A stretch of 49,571 bases of DNA from Pseudomonas sp. NFACC02 (GCF_900110765.1 NZ_FOEO01000040.1:1-49571); one strand, 5' to 3'. Positions 39,934-48,401 are shown, numbered from the stretch's first letter. Numbers and translations: made by a program. The notes: generated by a model from the sequence alone, not told the origin.

Positions 39934-40941
39934 TCAGCGAAGCATGCTGTCGCGGTACTGGCTGGGCGTCATGCCGGTCCAGCGCTTGAACGCGCGGCTG
40001 AAACTGCTGGTGTCGGCAAATCCCAATAGGTAGGCGATTTCGCCCAGTGAACTGCCAGGATCGCGCATATGCTGCAGCGCCAGATTCTGTCGGCACTGAT
40101 TGAGCAGCAGGTCGTAGCTGCAGCCTTCGTCCGCAAGATGGCGCTGCAAGCTGCGCAGGCTCAGATGAAGGTGCTGGGCGATGCGTTCGGCCGACGGTTC
40201 GCCTTCCGGGAGTTGGGTTTCGATGGCGCCGCGCACTTTGCGCTCCCAGGTCAGTGGGCTGAGCTTCTCTATGGCGCGGTTGAGTACGGTCTCGTTGTGC
40301 TCGGCCAGTTCAGGATTGGCGTCGTCCAGATGGCTGTCGAAATCGTCGCAGGCGAACGCCAGCAGATTGTCCGGCGCGCCGAAAAACAGCGGCGCGCGAA
40401 ACACGTCATGCCAGGGTTTTGGATCTGCCGGTTGTGGCCGCATCAGGTGCACGGCGAGCGGCGCGTAGTGGCGCCCCAATCGATTTCTGCAGGTGCGCAC
40501 GTAGATTGCGGCGAACGCGTCCATGGCTTCATTGGCGGGCATCGGTCCGCCTTCCGGTACGCGAAAACGAAACTCATAGCGGTCGCCCACACGGACAAAG
40601 CTCAAGTCCAGCGCGTCGCTCACCACCGGGTGATAACGCACGATGCGTTCGAACACTTCTCGAAGCGAGCCGCTGGCCACCAGCGCGTAACCGAGTGCGT
40701 GAAAGGTCGTCGGACTGACGAAGCGCGACACCCGCAAGCCCAGCGCCGGGTCGCCACTGGCCTGCACTGCCAATTGCCAAAAACGCGTAGTGACAGTGAC
40801 CGGGTAGCGCGCGTTCGGGTCGTCCATCAGTTGCGAATCCAGCCCCGCAGCCTGACCCAGCGCAAGACCGTCGAGGCCGAGGGCGTCGAGTTGCTTGCGC
40901 AGGGCGCGGGTCCAGCTGGCGAGAACACTCGGCTCAGGCAT
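39934..40941 (-). CDS. AraC-family transcriptional regulator
   Basis: The 335-residue protein has an N-terminal Arabinose_bd-type domain (about 20-205). A C-terminal AraC helix-turn-helix pair (about 235-333) contains SLRSLQRHLADEGCSYDLLL and EIAYLLGFADTSSFSRAFKRWTG. It is divergent from the desaturase-like gene at 41068, with two overlapping palindromes between them, so it probably controls that gene. Regulators of this type often sense fatty acids, amino acids or related small molecules; the ligand cannot be read from the sequence. Confidence 0.9.
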   Translation of the reverse strand: MPEPSVLASWTRALRKQLDALGLDGLALGQAAGLDSQLMDDPNARYPVTVTTRFWQLAVQASGDPALGLRVSRFVSPTTFHALGYALVASGSLREVFERIVRYHPVVSDALDLSFVRVGDRYEFRFRVPEGGPMPANEAMDAFAAIYVRTCRNRLGRHYAPLAVHLMRPQPADPKPWHDVFRAPLFFGAPDNLLAFACDDFDSHLDDANPELAEHNETVLNRAIEKLSPLTWERKVRGAIETQLPEGEPSAERIAQHLHLSLRSLQRHLADEGCSYDLLLNQCRQNLALQHMRDPGSSLGEIAYLLGFADTSSFSRAFKRWTGMTPSQYRDSMLR

Positions 40942-41020
40942 ACAGATTGGCGCTTCCGGTCAACGGGTTGGCGTTCACGGCCGGGCGGCTTTACGCCACG
41001 TACGGCACAGTGAAGCAGTG

Positions 41021-41044
41021 GTTTCACGTTGAAACATATTTCAA
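41021..41044. promoter_or_regulatory. Overlapping palindromes before the second desaturase gene
   Basis: GTTTCA-CGT-TGAAAC (41021-41035) overlaps TTGAAA-CATA-TTTCAA (41029-41044). Both are perfect. They lie 24-47 bp before the desaturase start, in a 126-bp divergent spacer, where an operator would block or steer transcription. The binder could be the AraC protein or a separate TetR-type repressor. Confidence 0.5.
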
Positions 41045-41067
41045 TAATAAAACCGGAGAATGGAAGC

Positions 41068-42144
41068 ATGCACGACACTTCTGCAAGCGCTGCCGGCCTG
41101 AATGCGCAGCAGCGATCAGCGCACATTCGCGCGGTAGTGATGGCGCATGGCAACGCGCTGCGCGAACGCTACCCCCTCCTTGCGCATCAAGACGCAATCG
41201 GTGTCGGCATTCTGGTTGTCGCACTGGCGGGCATGATGGGCAGCGCGGCGCTCTATCTCGGTGGATACATGGCCTGGTGGATATGCGTACTGCTCAACGC
41301 ATTCTTTGCGTCGCTGACCCACGAGCTGGAGCACGACCTGATCCACAGCATGTATTTCCGAAAACACCGGGTGCCGCACAACCTGATGCTGGCGCTGGTG
41401 TGGATGGCGCGGCCGAGCACCATCAATCCCTGGATTCGCCGGCATCTGCATCTTAACCATCACAAGGTGTCCGGCACCGAAGCGGACATGGAAGAGCGCG
41501 CCATCACCAACGGCGAGCCATGGGGCATCGCGCGTCTGCTGATGGTGGGCGATAACGTAATGTCGTCGCTCATTCGCATGCTGCGGGCGAAAACCTGGGC
41601 GCATAAGTTCAGCATTCTCAAACGCACGTTGCGGGTTTATGCGCCGCTGGCGTTGCTCAACTGGAGTGCCTGGTACGTGTTCCTCGGCTTTCATGCAGTC
41701 AATGGCGTCGCCAGCCTGACGGGGTTTGCTATCGACTGGTCGGCCAATACGCTGGCGTTCATGCATGTCATCGACATCGCGGCGGTCGTGATCGTCGGGC
41801 CCAACGTGTTGCGGACCTTCTGCCTGCATTTCGTCAGTTCCAACATGCATTACTACGGCGATGTCGAGCCAGGCAACGTCATGCAGCAGACCCAGGTGCT
41901 CAACCCCTGGTGGCTGTGGCCGCTTCAGGCATTCTGCTTCAACTTCGGCAGCACCCACGGCATCCATCACTTTGTGGTGAAGGAGCCGTTCTACATCCGC
42001 CAGATGACGGCGCCGGTGGCGCACAAGGTCATGGCCGAAATGGGGGTTCGTTTCAATGATTTCGGGACGTTCGGTCGGGCGAACCGGTTTGCGACGCTCC
42101 ATTCGGCAGACGTAAAAAACGCACTTAAGCCCGTACGCGGTTGA
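41068..42144 (+). CDS. Membrane fatty acid desaturase-family protein
   Basis: The 358-residue protein has hydrophobic segments and three histidine clusters of the membrane diiron family: HELEHDLIH (about 88-96), HLHLNHHKV and HGIHHF. HELEH with wide spacing separates it from DesA at 30655. Substrate may be a free or lipid-bound fatty acid, and hydroxylation rather than desaturation is possible. The start at 41068 is set by GGAG/GGAAG just upstream; the frame opens earlier with no ATG. It is divergent from its probable AraC regulator. Confidence 0.85.
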   Translation: MHDTSASAAGLNAQQRSAHIRAVVMAHGNALRERYPLLAHQDAIGVGILVVALAGMMGSAALYLGGYMAWWICVLLNAFFASLTHELEHDLIHSMYFRKHRVPHNLMLALVWMARPSTINPWIRRHLHLNHHKVSGTEADMEERAITNGEPWGIARLLMVGDNVMSSLIRMLRAKTWAHKFSILKRTLRVYAPLALLNWSAWYVFLGFHAVNGVASLTGFAIDWSANTLAFMHVIDIAAVVIVGPNVLRTFCLHFVSSNMHYYGDVEPGNVMQQTQVLNPWWLWPLQAFCFNFGSTHGIHHFVVKEPFYIRQMTAPVAHKVMAEMGVRFNDFGTFGRANRFATLHSADVKNALKPVRG

Positions 42145-42146
42145 AC

Positions 42147-42168
42147 TTGTAGGAGCGCGCTTGCGAGA
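42147..42168. repeat. Single REP end
   Basis: TTGTAGGAGCGCGCTTGCGA is one half of the REP unit, directly after the desaturase stop codon, with no clear partner. Confidence 0.6.
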
Positions 42169-42255
42169 AATTTCACGGTTTAAAAATTTCTGTAACAACC
42201 GGCTCGTATTCTTCACTCATCCCCGGCGAGCTTGGGGGCAGACAGCGTGATTATC

Positions 42256-42294
42256 AGGGCTACTCCTTAAGGCAGGGGGTGGCCCTCTTTTTTT
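42256..42294 (+). terminator. Intrinsic terminator
   Basis: AGGGCTAC (42256-42263) pairs with GTGGCCCT (42279-42286, one G-U pair). A nearly unbroken T-run to 42294 follows. It may end the desaturase transcript or act as a leader terminator for the next gene. Confidence 0.75.
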
Positions 42295-42425
42295 GCAGCG
42301 CTGGCGCATGAGAGTGCGATATATGGCTTTCGGTTATTAATAAATATCTTCTTATTCTTTTTCGAATATATATCTCGTCCCTATACTCGCCGCCATGAAC
42401 GCAGAAAATGCAGGAGGCGAAAGCC

Positions 42426-43007
42426 ATGCATAAAGAATCGATCCGTTACCTGATCGTGCCAGGCTGGCAAGGATCTGCCGACGACCATTGGCAAACTCAC
42501 TGGCAGAACAGCTTGCCCAACAGCGTGCGCGTGGAACAGGCCGATTGGCTGAAACCGCGCCGCGAAGACCGGGTAGGGGAGCTGCAGCGTGTGATCGCCG
42601 CCGAAAGTTCTCCGGTGATTCTGATCGCCCACAGCCTGGGATGCGTGACTGTAGCGCATTGGGCCCAGTTGGCCCCGCTGGAAACCCTGAGTCAGGTGCG
42701 TGGGGCGTTGCTGGTGGCGCCTGCCGATGTCGAGCGTCCGAACTGCCCGCCTGCCCTTCGCAACTTTGCGCCGATCCCCGAGCACTTGCTGCCGTTCCCG
42801 AGCCAGGTGGTCAGCTCCGACAACGATTCCGCCGTCAGCGCCTTGCGTGCGATGGAGATGGCCCGCAATTGGGGCGCTGAAATCGGCATCCTCAGCGGTG
42901 CCGGACACATCAACGTCAAGTCCGGTCACCAGCGTTGGGAACAGGGTTTTGCTTACCTGTACCGCTTGCAAGGTCGAATCGAGCAATCGGCCCGGCGTCG
43001 TGCCTGA
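42426..43007 (+). CDS. RBBP9/YdeN-type alpha/beta hydrolase
   Basis: The 193-residue protein belongs to the small serine hydrolase family of RBBP9/YdeN. It has VPGWQGSADDHWQTHW at the N terminus, the nucleophile motif HSLGC (Ser at about 72), the SDNDSAV loop carrying the Asp, and the late GAGHIN with the catalytic His. The substrate is unknown. The upstream frame to 42408 contains the AGGAGG ribosome site itself, so 42426 is the start. In Pseudomonas, members of this family often sit in sulfur-starvation gene groups, which fits the neighbours. Confidence 0.88.
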   Translation: MHKESIRYLIVPGWQGSADDHWQTHWQNSLPNSVRVEQADWLKPRREDRVGELQRVIAAESSPVILIAHSLGCVTVAHWAQLAPLETLSQVRGALLVAPADVERPNCPPALRNFAPIPEHLLPFPSQVVSSDNDSAVSALRAMEMARNWGAEIGILSGAGHINVKSGHQRWEQGFAYLYRLQGRIEQSARRRA

Positions 43008-43031
43008 AGGCCTTTCGATCACTGGTTTTTT

Positions 43032-43069
43032 GGCCGCAGCGAACGCACAGGCGCTGCGGCCTTTTTTTT
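43032..43069 (+). terminator. Intrinsic terminator of the hydrolase gene
   Basis: GGCCGCAGCG (43032-43041) and CGCTGCGGCC (43052-43061) are perfect 10-bp arms, followed by eight T's. Confidence 0.92.
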
Positions 43070-43108
43070 AACGCTCAGGTCGATGGAAGGCTTGGGCGGG
43101 AGACTGCC

Positions 43109-43948
43109 ATGAGCCATTCCACCCTGTTGAACCAGCCAACGAGTCAGCCGCTGCTGACCTTTCCTGACGCTGAAAAGAGCCCATTGAGCATTCGCGCCAA
43201 GGCGCTGGTGTTCGTCGATCCTCGCTCCCGTCGCTTGCGCGAAGAAATGGAGCAACTGGCGCCCCTGGATTTGCCGGTGTTGATTCGAGGCGAGCCAGGC
43301 ACGGGTAAGGAGTTGCTGGCGCGACACATCCACCGAGGCAGCGACCGCTCCGGCTTGTTCGTGTCGGTGAACTGCGGGGCAATCAGCCCGACCTACGCCG
43401 ACGCCGAGCTTTTTGGTTACGCCGCGGGCGCTCATACGGGGTCGGTCAGCAGTCGAGCGGGGTGGTTCGGTTCGGCGACAGGCGGGACCTTGTATCTGGA
43501 CGAGATCGCCGACCTGCCGCTGTCGATCCAGATCAAATTGCTGTCTGCGCTGGAAAACCATGAAGTCACTCGGGTAGGCGCGCAGCAACCCACTCCCGTG
43601 GACGTAAGACTCGTGGCCGCGACCAGCATCGACCTGAGCCTGGCGGTGGCCGCCGGGAAGTTCCATGAGCGCCTGTATCGCTATCTGAGCGAGGGGCGAC
43701 TGGACTTGCCGCCACTGCGTGAGCAACCGGGCAATATCTTGCCGCTGGCGGAGTATTTTCTCGGCATCTACAGTCAGCGTCTGGACTTCTCCACACCGTT
43801 GATCAGCGAGGCGGCGCAGCAGGTGCTGGAAGCGCATTACTGGCCTGGCAACACACGAGAGCTGGAAAACGTCATTCACTTCGCGCTGCTGGTGAGCAGC
43901 GGGGCGGAGATTCTTCCTGAACATCTGAATTTGCCTGGAAGACATTAA
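43109..43948 (+). CDS. Truncated sigma54-type AAA+ protein with altered GAFTGA loop
   Basis: The 279-residue protein is essentially a bare AAA+ domain of the NtrC family. Walker A is GEPGTGKE (61-68), Walker B is GGTLYLDEIADL, and a sensor-II-type segment WPGNTRELENVIHF is near the end. The sigma54-contacting loop reads GAHTGS (107-112) instead of GAFTGA, with the key Phe replaced by His. The protein ends right after the AAA+ domain, with no helix-turn-helix. It resembles SfnR-type sulfone-utilisation activators in context, but it cannot bind DNA in the usual way. The start at 43109 has GGCGGGAG upstream. Confidence 0.85.
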   Translation: MSHSTLLNQPTSQPLLTFPDAEKSPLSIRAKALVFVDPRSRRLREEMEQLAPLDLPVLIRGEPGTGKELLARHIHRGSDRSGLFVSVNCGAISPTYADAELFGYAAGAHTGSVSSRAGWFGSATGGTLYLDEIADLPLSIQIKLLSALENHEVTRVGAQQPTPVDVRLVAATSIDLSLAVAAGKFHERLYRYLSEGRLDLPPLREQPGNILPLAEYFLGIYSQRLDFSTPLISEAAQQVLEAHYWPGNTRELENVIHFALLVSSGAEILPEHLNLPGRH

Positions 43949-44282
43949 GCCGCCTCTGCAGATGCGCACTTGGTCGGGGTCGTATTCGGACGATGTGATA
44001 TGTCTCCTACATCAATGTCACTGGCGCTACCGCAATCGCGGGCAACCGCGCTCCCACAGAATGTCGGGGTGATAACTGATCTAGACGGCTGATCAGAGGC
44101 TGTCTGCTGGCAAAACGCTTCCTGAGAACCAAAAAGCATAAACATCCGACGAAAAAGTATTGTCTCGGAATAAAAAATCTCGGTAATGTCCGCTCCAGCC
44201 GCCACCCTGCCAAGGGCGATACCCGCGGCACTATCGAGAGAGGTTGCCCACAAGGCGACCGGATTTTTCCTAAGGAAATCGC
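43949..44282. other. Spacer before the MetQ-like gene, with a REP remnant
   Basis: No gene is supported here. A REP half (CAATCGCGGGCAACCGCGCT) lies at about 44033-44052. The AT-rich part at 44130-44185 is the likely promoter zone of the next gene, but no clear -35/-10 or -24/-12 pair can be fixed. I saw no SAM-type riboswitch fold. Confidence 0.5.
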
Positions 44283-45065
44283 ATGAAAAAGACGTTGTTG
44301 TTCACCGCTCTGGCGGCTGCCCTTTCCATCGGCGTGGCGCACGCTGGCGAGAAACTCGTGGTCGGCGCGACTCCGGTCCCGCACGCCGAGATCCTTGAGC
44401 TGATCAAGCCTGAACTGGCCAAAGAAGGCGTAGACCTGGAAATCAAGGTTTTCACCGACTATGTGCAGCCCAACGTTCAGTTGAACGAAAAACGTCTGGA
44501 CGCCAACTACTTCCAGACCAAGCCGTATCTGGACGGCTTCAACAAGGGTAAAGGCGCGACGCTGGTGACTGGCGTTGGCGTACACGTCGAACCGTTCGGC
44601 GGCTACTCGAAGAAGTACAAGTCGCTGGCGGAGTTGCCGGAAGGCGCAACCATCGCCATTCCTAACGAAGGCAGCAACGCCGGTCGTGCGCTGTTGCTGT
44701 TGCAGAAAGCCGGTCTGATCACCCTGAAGAACCCGACCGACGCACTGGCAACCCCGAAAGACATCGCCACCAACCCCAAGAAATTCAAGTTCCGCGAGCT
44801 GGAATCGGCCGTGCTGCCGCGTGTGCTGGATCAGGTCGATCTGGACATGATCAACACCAACTACGCGCTGGAAGCCAAACTGAGCCCAAAAAAGGACGCG
44901 CTGATTCTGGAAGGTTCGGACTCGCCATACGTGAACTACCTGGTCACCCGTACCGACAACGCTCACACCGACGCGATCGAGAAATTGTCGAAGGCGCTGA
45001 CCAGCCAGCAAGTCAAAGACTTCATCAACAAGAAGTATGACGGCGCGGTATTGCCAGCGTTTTGA
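44283..45065 (+). CDS. metQ: MetQ/NlpA-family substrate-binding protein
   Basis: MetQ proteins bind methionine for the MetNI importer. The 260-residue protein has a signal peptide ending AHA before GEKLVVGATPVPHAEIL, then FTDYVQPN and the LDANYFQTKPYLD motif of the family. The signal ends in an AxA-type site rather than a lipobox cysteine, so this member is probably soluble in the periplasm. No metN or metI lies beside it, so it must use a distant transporter or the ABC system downstream. AAGGAA precedes the ATG. Confidence 0.92.
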   Translation: MKKTLLFTALAAALSIGVAHAGEKLVVGATPVPHAEILELIKPELAKEGVDLEIKVFTDYVQPNVQLNEKRLDANYFQTKPYLDGFNKGKGATLVTGVGVHVEPFGGYSKKYKSLAELPEGATIAIPNEGSNAGRALLLLQKAGLITLKNPTDALATPKDIATNPKKFKFRELESAVLPRVLDQVDLDMINTNYALEAKLSPKKDALILEGSDSPYVNYLVTRTDNAHTDAIEKLSKALTSQQVKDFINKKYDGAVLPAF

Positions 45066-45138
45066 TTGGAAGATGAATGCGCGGCGAAAGCGCATTCATC
45101 TGTAGGAGCGCGCCGTTAAGGGTGCGCGGAGTCAGGGC

Positions 45139-45291
45139 TCACCGACCCACGTTTCTCACGCCGACGGCTTGTACATGCGTCGGCGTTTTTGCATGGAAGC
45201 CCAGAGCGCGGTGTAGGGCGATGAGCAGTTTCACGTTGTCTTCATGCGCTTTGTCTTGCGAATGATCGTTGTCGTTTCCGCGTACTGGCAT
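45139..45291 (-). CDS. Possible 50-residue hypothetical protein
   Basis: A minus-strand frame starts ATG at 45291 after a good GAGGA site (7-base spacing). It encodes MPVRGNDNDHSQDKAHEDNV, then a short amphipathic stretch, and ends at 45139. I recognise no family. Its C-terminal codons overlap the stem of the metQ terminator, which counts against it. Confidence 0.3.
   Translation of the reverse strand: MPVRGNDNDHSQDKAHEDNVKLLIALHRALGFHAKTPTHVQAVGVRNVGR
45159..45190 (+). terminator. Intrinsic terminator of the MetQ-like gene
   Basis: CGCCGACG (45159-45166) and CGTCGGCG (45178-45185) form a perfect 8-bp stem followed by TTTTT. A REP half (CTGTAGGAGCGCGCCG) sits just before it near 45101. Confidence 0.85.
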
Positions 45292-45502
45292 CGTCGTTCC
45301 TCTTCTTTCTGCTTATCCCGAAGATCGGTTCATTCGCAGGCGGTGCCTGGCTGCGAGATGCGGAATAGACAGCAATCATGGGCTTCGGGTTCTCGCTGGA
45401 ACATAAGAATTGATATCGGTCAGGTCACGGAAAAGGGCACTGCGGTCGCCCTAGTTCTTTCAGCGCTATTCATATGCTCTAACGATATTTAAAATTCCGT
45501 TC

Positions 45503-45514
45503 TTATAGCTATAA
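45503..45514. promoter_or_regulatory. Palindrome TTATAGCTATAA upstream of the dioxygenase gene
   Basis: A perfect 12-bp palindrome in an AT-rich block, 46 bp before the start codon at 45560. AT-rich sites of this kind precede many sulfur-starvation genes controlled by CysB or Cbl-type regulators. Which protein binds is inference. The rest of the 45191-45559 spacer shows nothing else besides the small minus-strand ORF. Confidence 0.45.
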
Positions 45515-45559
45515 AGTTCCGACACCTAAGCCCTATGCCTTTTTGGAGTCGGAGTTCTC

Positions 45560-46456
45560 ATGCCAGCAGCCTCCCAAGCTTCCTTGTCCTCGCAAGCGCC
45601 GGATCAATTGTTCGAGGTGCGTCCGTTCGCCGAAAAGGTGGGCGCAGAAATCGTCGGCCTGGACCTGTCCCGCCCGCTGAATGACGCAGACTTTGCTCGC
45701 GTACACCGTGCGCACCTGGAATACCACGTCGTGGTGTTCCGCGATCAGCAGATTACCCCGCAACAGCAGATCGACTTCAGCCGTCGTTTTGGCGTGCTGC
45801 AGATTCACGTACTCAAGCAGTTCCTGCTCGCCAACCACCCGGAAATCCTGATCGTCTCCAACATCGTCGAGAACGGTCAGCCGGTCGGTCTGGGTGACGC
45901 GGGCAAATACTGGCACTCGGACCTTTCCTACAAAGAACTGCCGAGCCTCGGTTCGATGCTCTATGCGCAGGAGCTGCCCAGCGAAGGCGGCGACACGCTG
46001 TTCGCCGACATGCACCTGGCGTGGGACACGTTGCCTGAGCACCTGCGCAAAGCCGTCGAAGGTCGTAGCGCGGTTCACAGCTACACCGCCCGCTACCGCG
46101 AGGGTCGTAATGCCGAAAACTGGCGTCCGACGCTCAGTGCCGAGCAACTGGCGCAAGTGGCCGTCGTCAGTCATCCGATCGTGCGTACCCACCCGGAAAA
46201 CGGCCGCAAGGCCTTGTTCGTCAGCGAAGGGTTCACCACCCATATCGTGGGTCTGCCCGAGGACGAGAGTCAGCAGATCCTCAACGAACTGTACGCCCAC
46301 AGCGTGCGTCCGGAAGGCGTCTATCGCCACGAGTGGCAGGAAAACGACATGGTGTTCTGGGACAACCGTTCGCTGATTCACCTGGCCGGCGGTACGCCCG
46401 ATCACCTGCGTCGCCGGCTGCATCGCACCACCATCCAGGGCGACGCGCCGTTCTGA
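45560..46456 (+). CDS. TauD/TfdA-family 2-oxoglutarate-dependent dioxygenase
   Basis: These Fe(II) enzymes oxidise sulfonates or alkyl sulfates and release sulfite or sulfate. The 298-residue protein has the iron triad His119-x-Asp121 (in WHSDLSYKE) and His274 (in SLIHLAGG). The 2-oxoglutarate-binding arginine is in the RRRLHRTTI stretch. The early part GAEIVGLDLSRPLND is typical of the family. The natural substrate cannot be told; taurine, other alkanesulfonates and alkyl sulfates are all possible. It heads a group with an ABC transporter, which supports a scavenging role. Confidence 0.9.
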   Translation: MPAASQASLSSQAPDQLFEVRPFAEKVGAEIVGLDLSRPLNDADFARVHRAHLEYHVVVFRDQQITPQQQIDFSRRFGVLQIHVLKQFLLANHPEILIVSNIVENGQPVGLGDAGKYWHSDLSYKELPSLGSMLYAQELPSEGGDTLFADMHLAWDTLPEHLRKAVEGRSAVHSYTARYREGRNAENWRPTLSAEQLAQVAVVSHPIVRTHPENGRKALFVSEGFTTHIVGLPEDESQQILNELYAHSVRPEGVYRHEWQENDMVFWDNRSLIHLAGGTPDHLRRRLHRTTIQGDAPF

Positions 46457-46501
46457 TTCCGCAGCCTCGATTCCGGCAACCCTTATTCAGGAGCCCGTTC
46501 A

Positions 46502-47383
46502 ATGAATGCTGTTCTGCAAAGCCACACGGCTAGCGATCGCTTGAGTGCGCAACAGGTCAATCAGCCTACCGCTGAAGCGCTGTTGCAAGTCCAGGGCGTA
46601 AGCCTTGAATACCGCACGCCGGAACGCGTGGTGCGGGCCACCCATCAAGTCAGTTTCGAAATCGATCCTGCTGATCGTTTCGTGTTGCTCGGCCCTTCGG
46701 GGTGCGGCAAGTCGACCCTGCTCAAAGCGGTTGCCGGCTTTATTCAACCCAGCGAAGGGCAGATTCGTCTGGCCGGTCAGCCAGTCAGGGAACCGGGGCC
46801 GGACCGAATCGTGGTGTTTCAGGAGTTCGACCAGCTTCCGCCCTGGAAGATGGTGATCGAGAACGTCATGTTTCCGCTGCTGGCCTCACGTACGCTCAAG
46901 CGTCGGGAAGCCGAAGAGCGTGCGCGGCATTACCTGGAAAAGGTCGGTTTGAGTGCGTTCGCCGACGCCTATCCGCACACGTTGTCGGGCGGCATGAAAG
47001 CCCGTGTCGCCATTGCCCGCGCCCTGGCGATGCAACCGAAAATCCTGCTGATGGACGAGCCGTTCGCGGCGCTCGATGCGCTGACCCGTCGCAAGATGCA
47101 GGAAGAGTTGCTGGAGCTGTGGGAAGAGGTGCGTTTCACGCTGCTGTTCGTCACGCACTCTATCGAAGAAGCGCTCGTGGTGGGCAACCGGATTCTGCTG
47201 CTGTCGCCGCATCCGGGGCGTGTTCGCGCCGAGATCAACAGCCATCAGTACGACCTGAAAAGCCTGGGCGGCGTGGATTTCCAGCGCTCGGCGCAACGTA
47301 TTCACCGGCTGCTGTTCGATGAAGGCGAAGCGCCTGTGGCCGAAGAAGATCTGCGGTTTCAGGATATTCGTATTGCCTATTAG
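46502..47383 (+). CDS. ABC transporter ATPase (SsuB/TauB type)
   Basis: The 293-residue ATPase should power import of an organosulfur compound. It has Walker A GPSGCGKST (about 63-71), the signature LSGGMKARVAIARAL (about 161-175), Walker B ILLMDEPFAALD and the switch His in VTHSIEEA. The Q-loop reads VFQEFDQLPPW. A C-terminal tail of about 40 residues is longer than in TauB. AGGAGC lies before the ATG. It is separated from the permease by a REPIN-containing spacer of 150 bp. Confidence 0.92.
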   Translation: MNAVLQSHTASDRLSAQQVNQPTAEALLQVQGVSLEYRTPERVVRATHQVSFEIDPADRFVLLGPSGCGKSTLLKAVAGFIQPSEGQIRLAGQPVREPGPDRIVVFQEFDQLPPWKMVIENVMFPLLASRTLKRREAEERARHYLEKVGLSAFADAYPHTLSGGMKARVAIARALAMQPKILLMDEPFAALDALTRRKMQEELLELWEEVRFTLLFVTHSIEEALVVGNRILLLSPHPGRVRAEINSHQYDLKSLGGVDFQRSAQRIHRLLFDEGEAPVAEEDLRFQDIRIAY

Positions 47384-47397
47384 CAAGTGCATCCCCT

Positions 47398-47500
47398 TGT
47401 AGGAGCGCGCTTGCCCGCGATTGCGGTATTTCTGTGACATTGATGTCGCCTGACACGACCCAATCGTCCGGATGCGGCCCAGACCAAGCGCGCTCCTACA
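47398..47500. repeat. REPIN between ATPase and permease genes
   Basis: TGTAGGAGCGCGCTTG (47398-47413) and CAAGCGCGCTCCTACA (47485-47500) are perfect 16-bp inverted arms with about 70 bp between. The repeat splits an otherwise continuous ABC operon. Confidence 0.85.
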
Positions 47501-47534
47501 GGGGGTTAGGTCGACTTAAAGAGAGATTTCCAAA

Positions 47535-48401
47535 ATGAGCCTTTCACCCCCGATCCGCGAAGAGTATGAAGTCGCGCTGGAGCCTTTCACTCAGGAAGAC
47601 CTGGCCCGCGACATTCCTCTCGCACAACGCATCTGGCAACTGAGCTGGGTGCGCAAGAGCGTGATTCTGATTGCCCTGGCGGTGATCTGGGAAATCGCTG
47701 CGCGTATTCAGGGCAACGACCTGTTGCTGCCCAGCTTCCTGCAAACCACTCACGCTTTTGTCGATGGCATCGTCACCGGCGAGCTGCTGGCCAAGGTCTG
47801 GATTTCCCTGACCGTGCTGGTCAAGGGCTACCTGATCGGCATCGTTCTGGCCTTCGGTTTGACCACGCTGGCGGTGTCCACGCAACTGGGCCGCGACCTG
47901 CTCGGGACGCTGACCGCGATGTTCAACCCGCTGCCGGCCATTGCGCTGCTGCCGTTGTCGCTGCTGTGGTTCGGCCTTGGCGAGAACAGTTTGATTTTCG
48001 TACTGGTGCATTCGGTGCTGTGGGCCTTGGCCCTTAACACCTACGCCGGATTTCTCGGTGTTTCGGAAACCCAGCGCATGGCCGGTCGCAACTATGGCCT
48101 CAAAGGCCTGCGCTTCGTCTGGTACATCCTGATTCCAGCGGCGCTGCCGTCGATTCTGGCGGGCCTGAAAATCGGCTGGGCGTTTGCCTGGCGCACCCTG
48201 ATCGCCGCCGAGCTGGTCTTCGGCGCGTCGTCGGGCAAAGGCGGGCTGGGCTGGTACATCTTCCAGAACCGCAACGAGCTGTACACCGACAAGGTGTTCG
48301 CTGGCCTGGCGGCCGTGATCATCATCGGTCTGCTGGTGGAAAACCTGCTGTTCAGCAATGTCGAGCGCCTGACTGTGAAACGGTGGGGCATGCAGCGCTG
48401 A
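47535..48401 (+). CDS. ABC transporter permease (SsuC/TauC type)
   Basis: The 288-residue membrane protein has about six helices, the first in VILIALAVIWEIAARI. The EAA-type loop reads RNYGLKGLRFVWYILIPAALPSIL (about 198-221), which contacts the ATPase. A soluble N-terminal arm of about 40 residues precedes the first helix. It pairs with the ATPase upstream and the binding protein downstream. Confidence 0.92.
   Translation: MSLSPPIREEYEVALEPFTQEDLARDIPLAQRIWQLSWVRKSVILIALAVIWEIAARIQGNDLLLPSFLQTTHAFVDGIVTGELLAKVWISLTVLVKGYLIGIVLAFGLTTLAVSTQLGRDLLGTLTAMFNPLPAIALLPLSLLWFGLGENSLIFVLVHSVLWALALNTYAGFLGVSETQRMAGRNYGLKGLRFVWYILIPAALPSILAGLKIGWAFAWRTLIAAELVFGASSGKGGLGWYIFQNRNELYTDKVFAGLAAVIIIGLLVENLLFSNVERLTVKRWGMQR

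Noticed and set aside
42381..43022. 213-residue minus-strand frame
   Set aside because: Antisense to the RBBP9-type hydrolase, which has clear catalytic motifs.
44007..45095. 362-residue minus-strand frame
   Set aside because: Antisense shadow of the MetQ-like gene.
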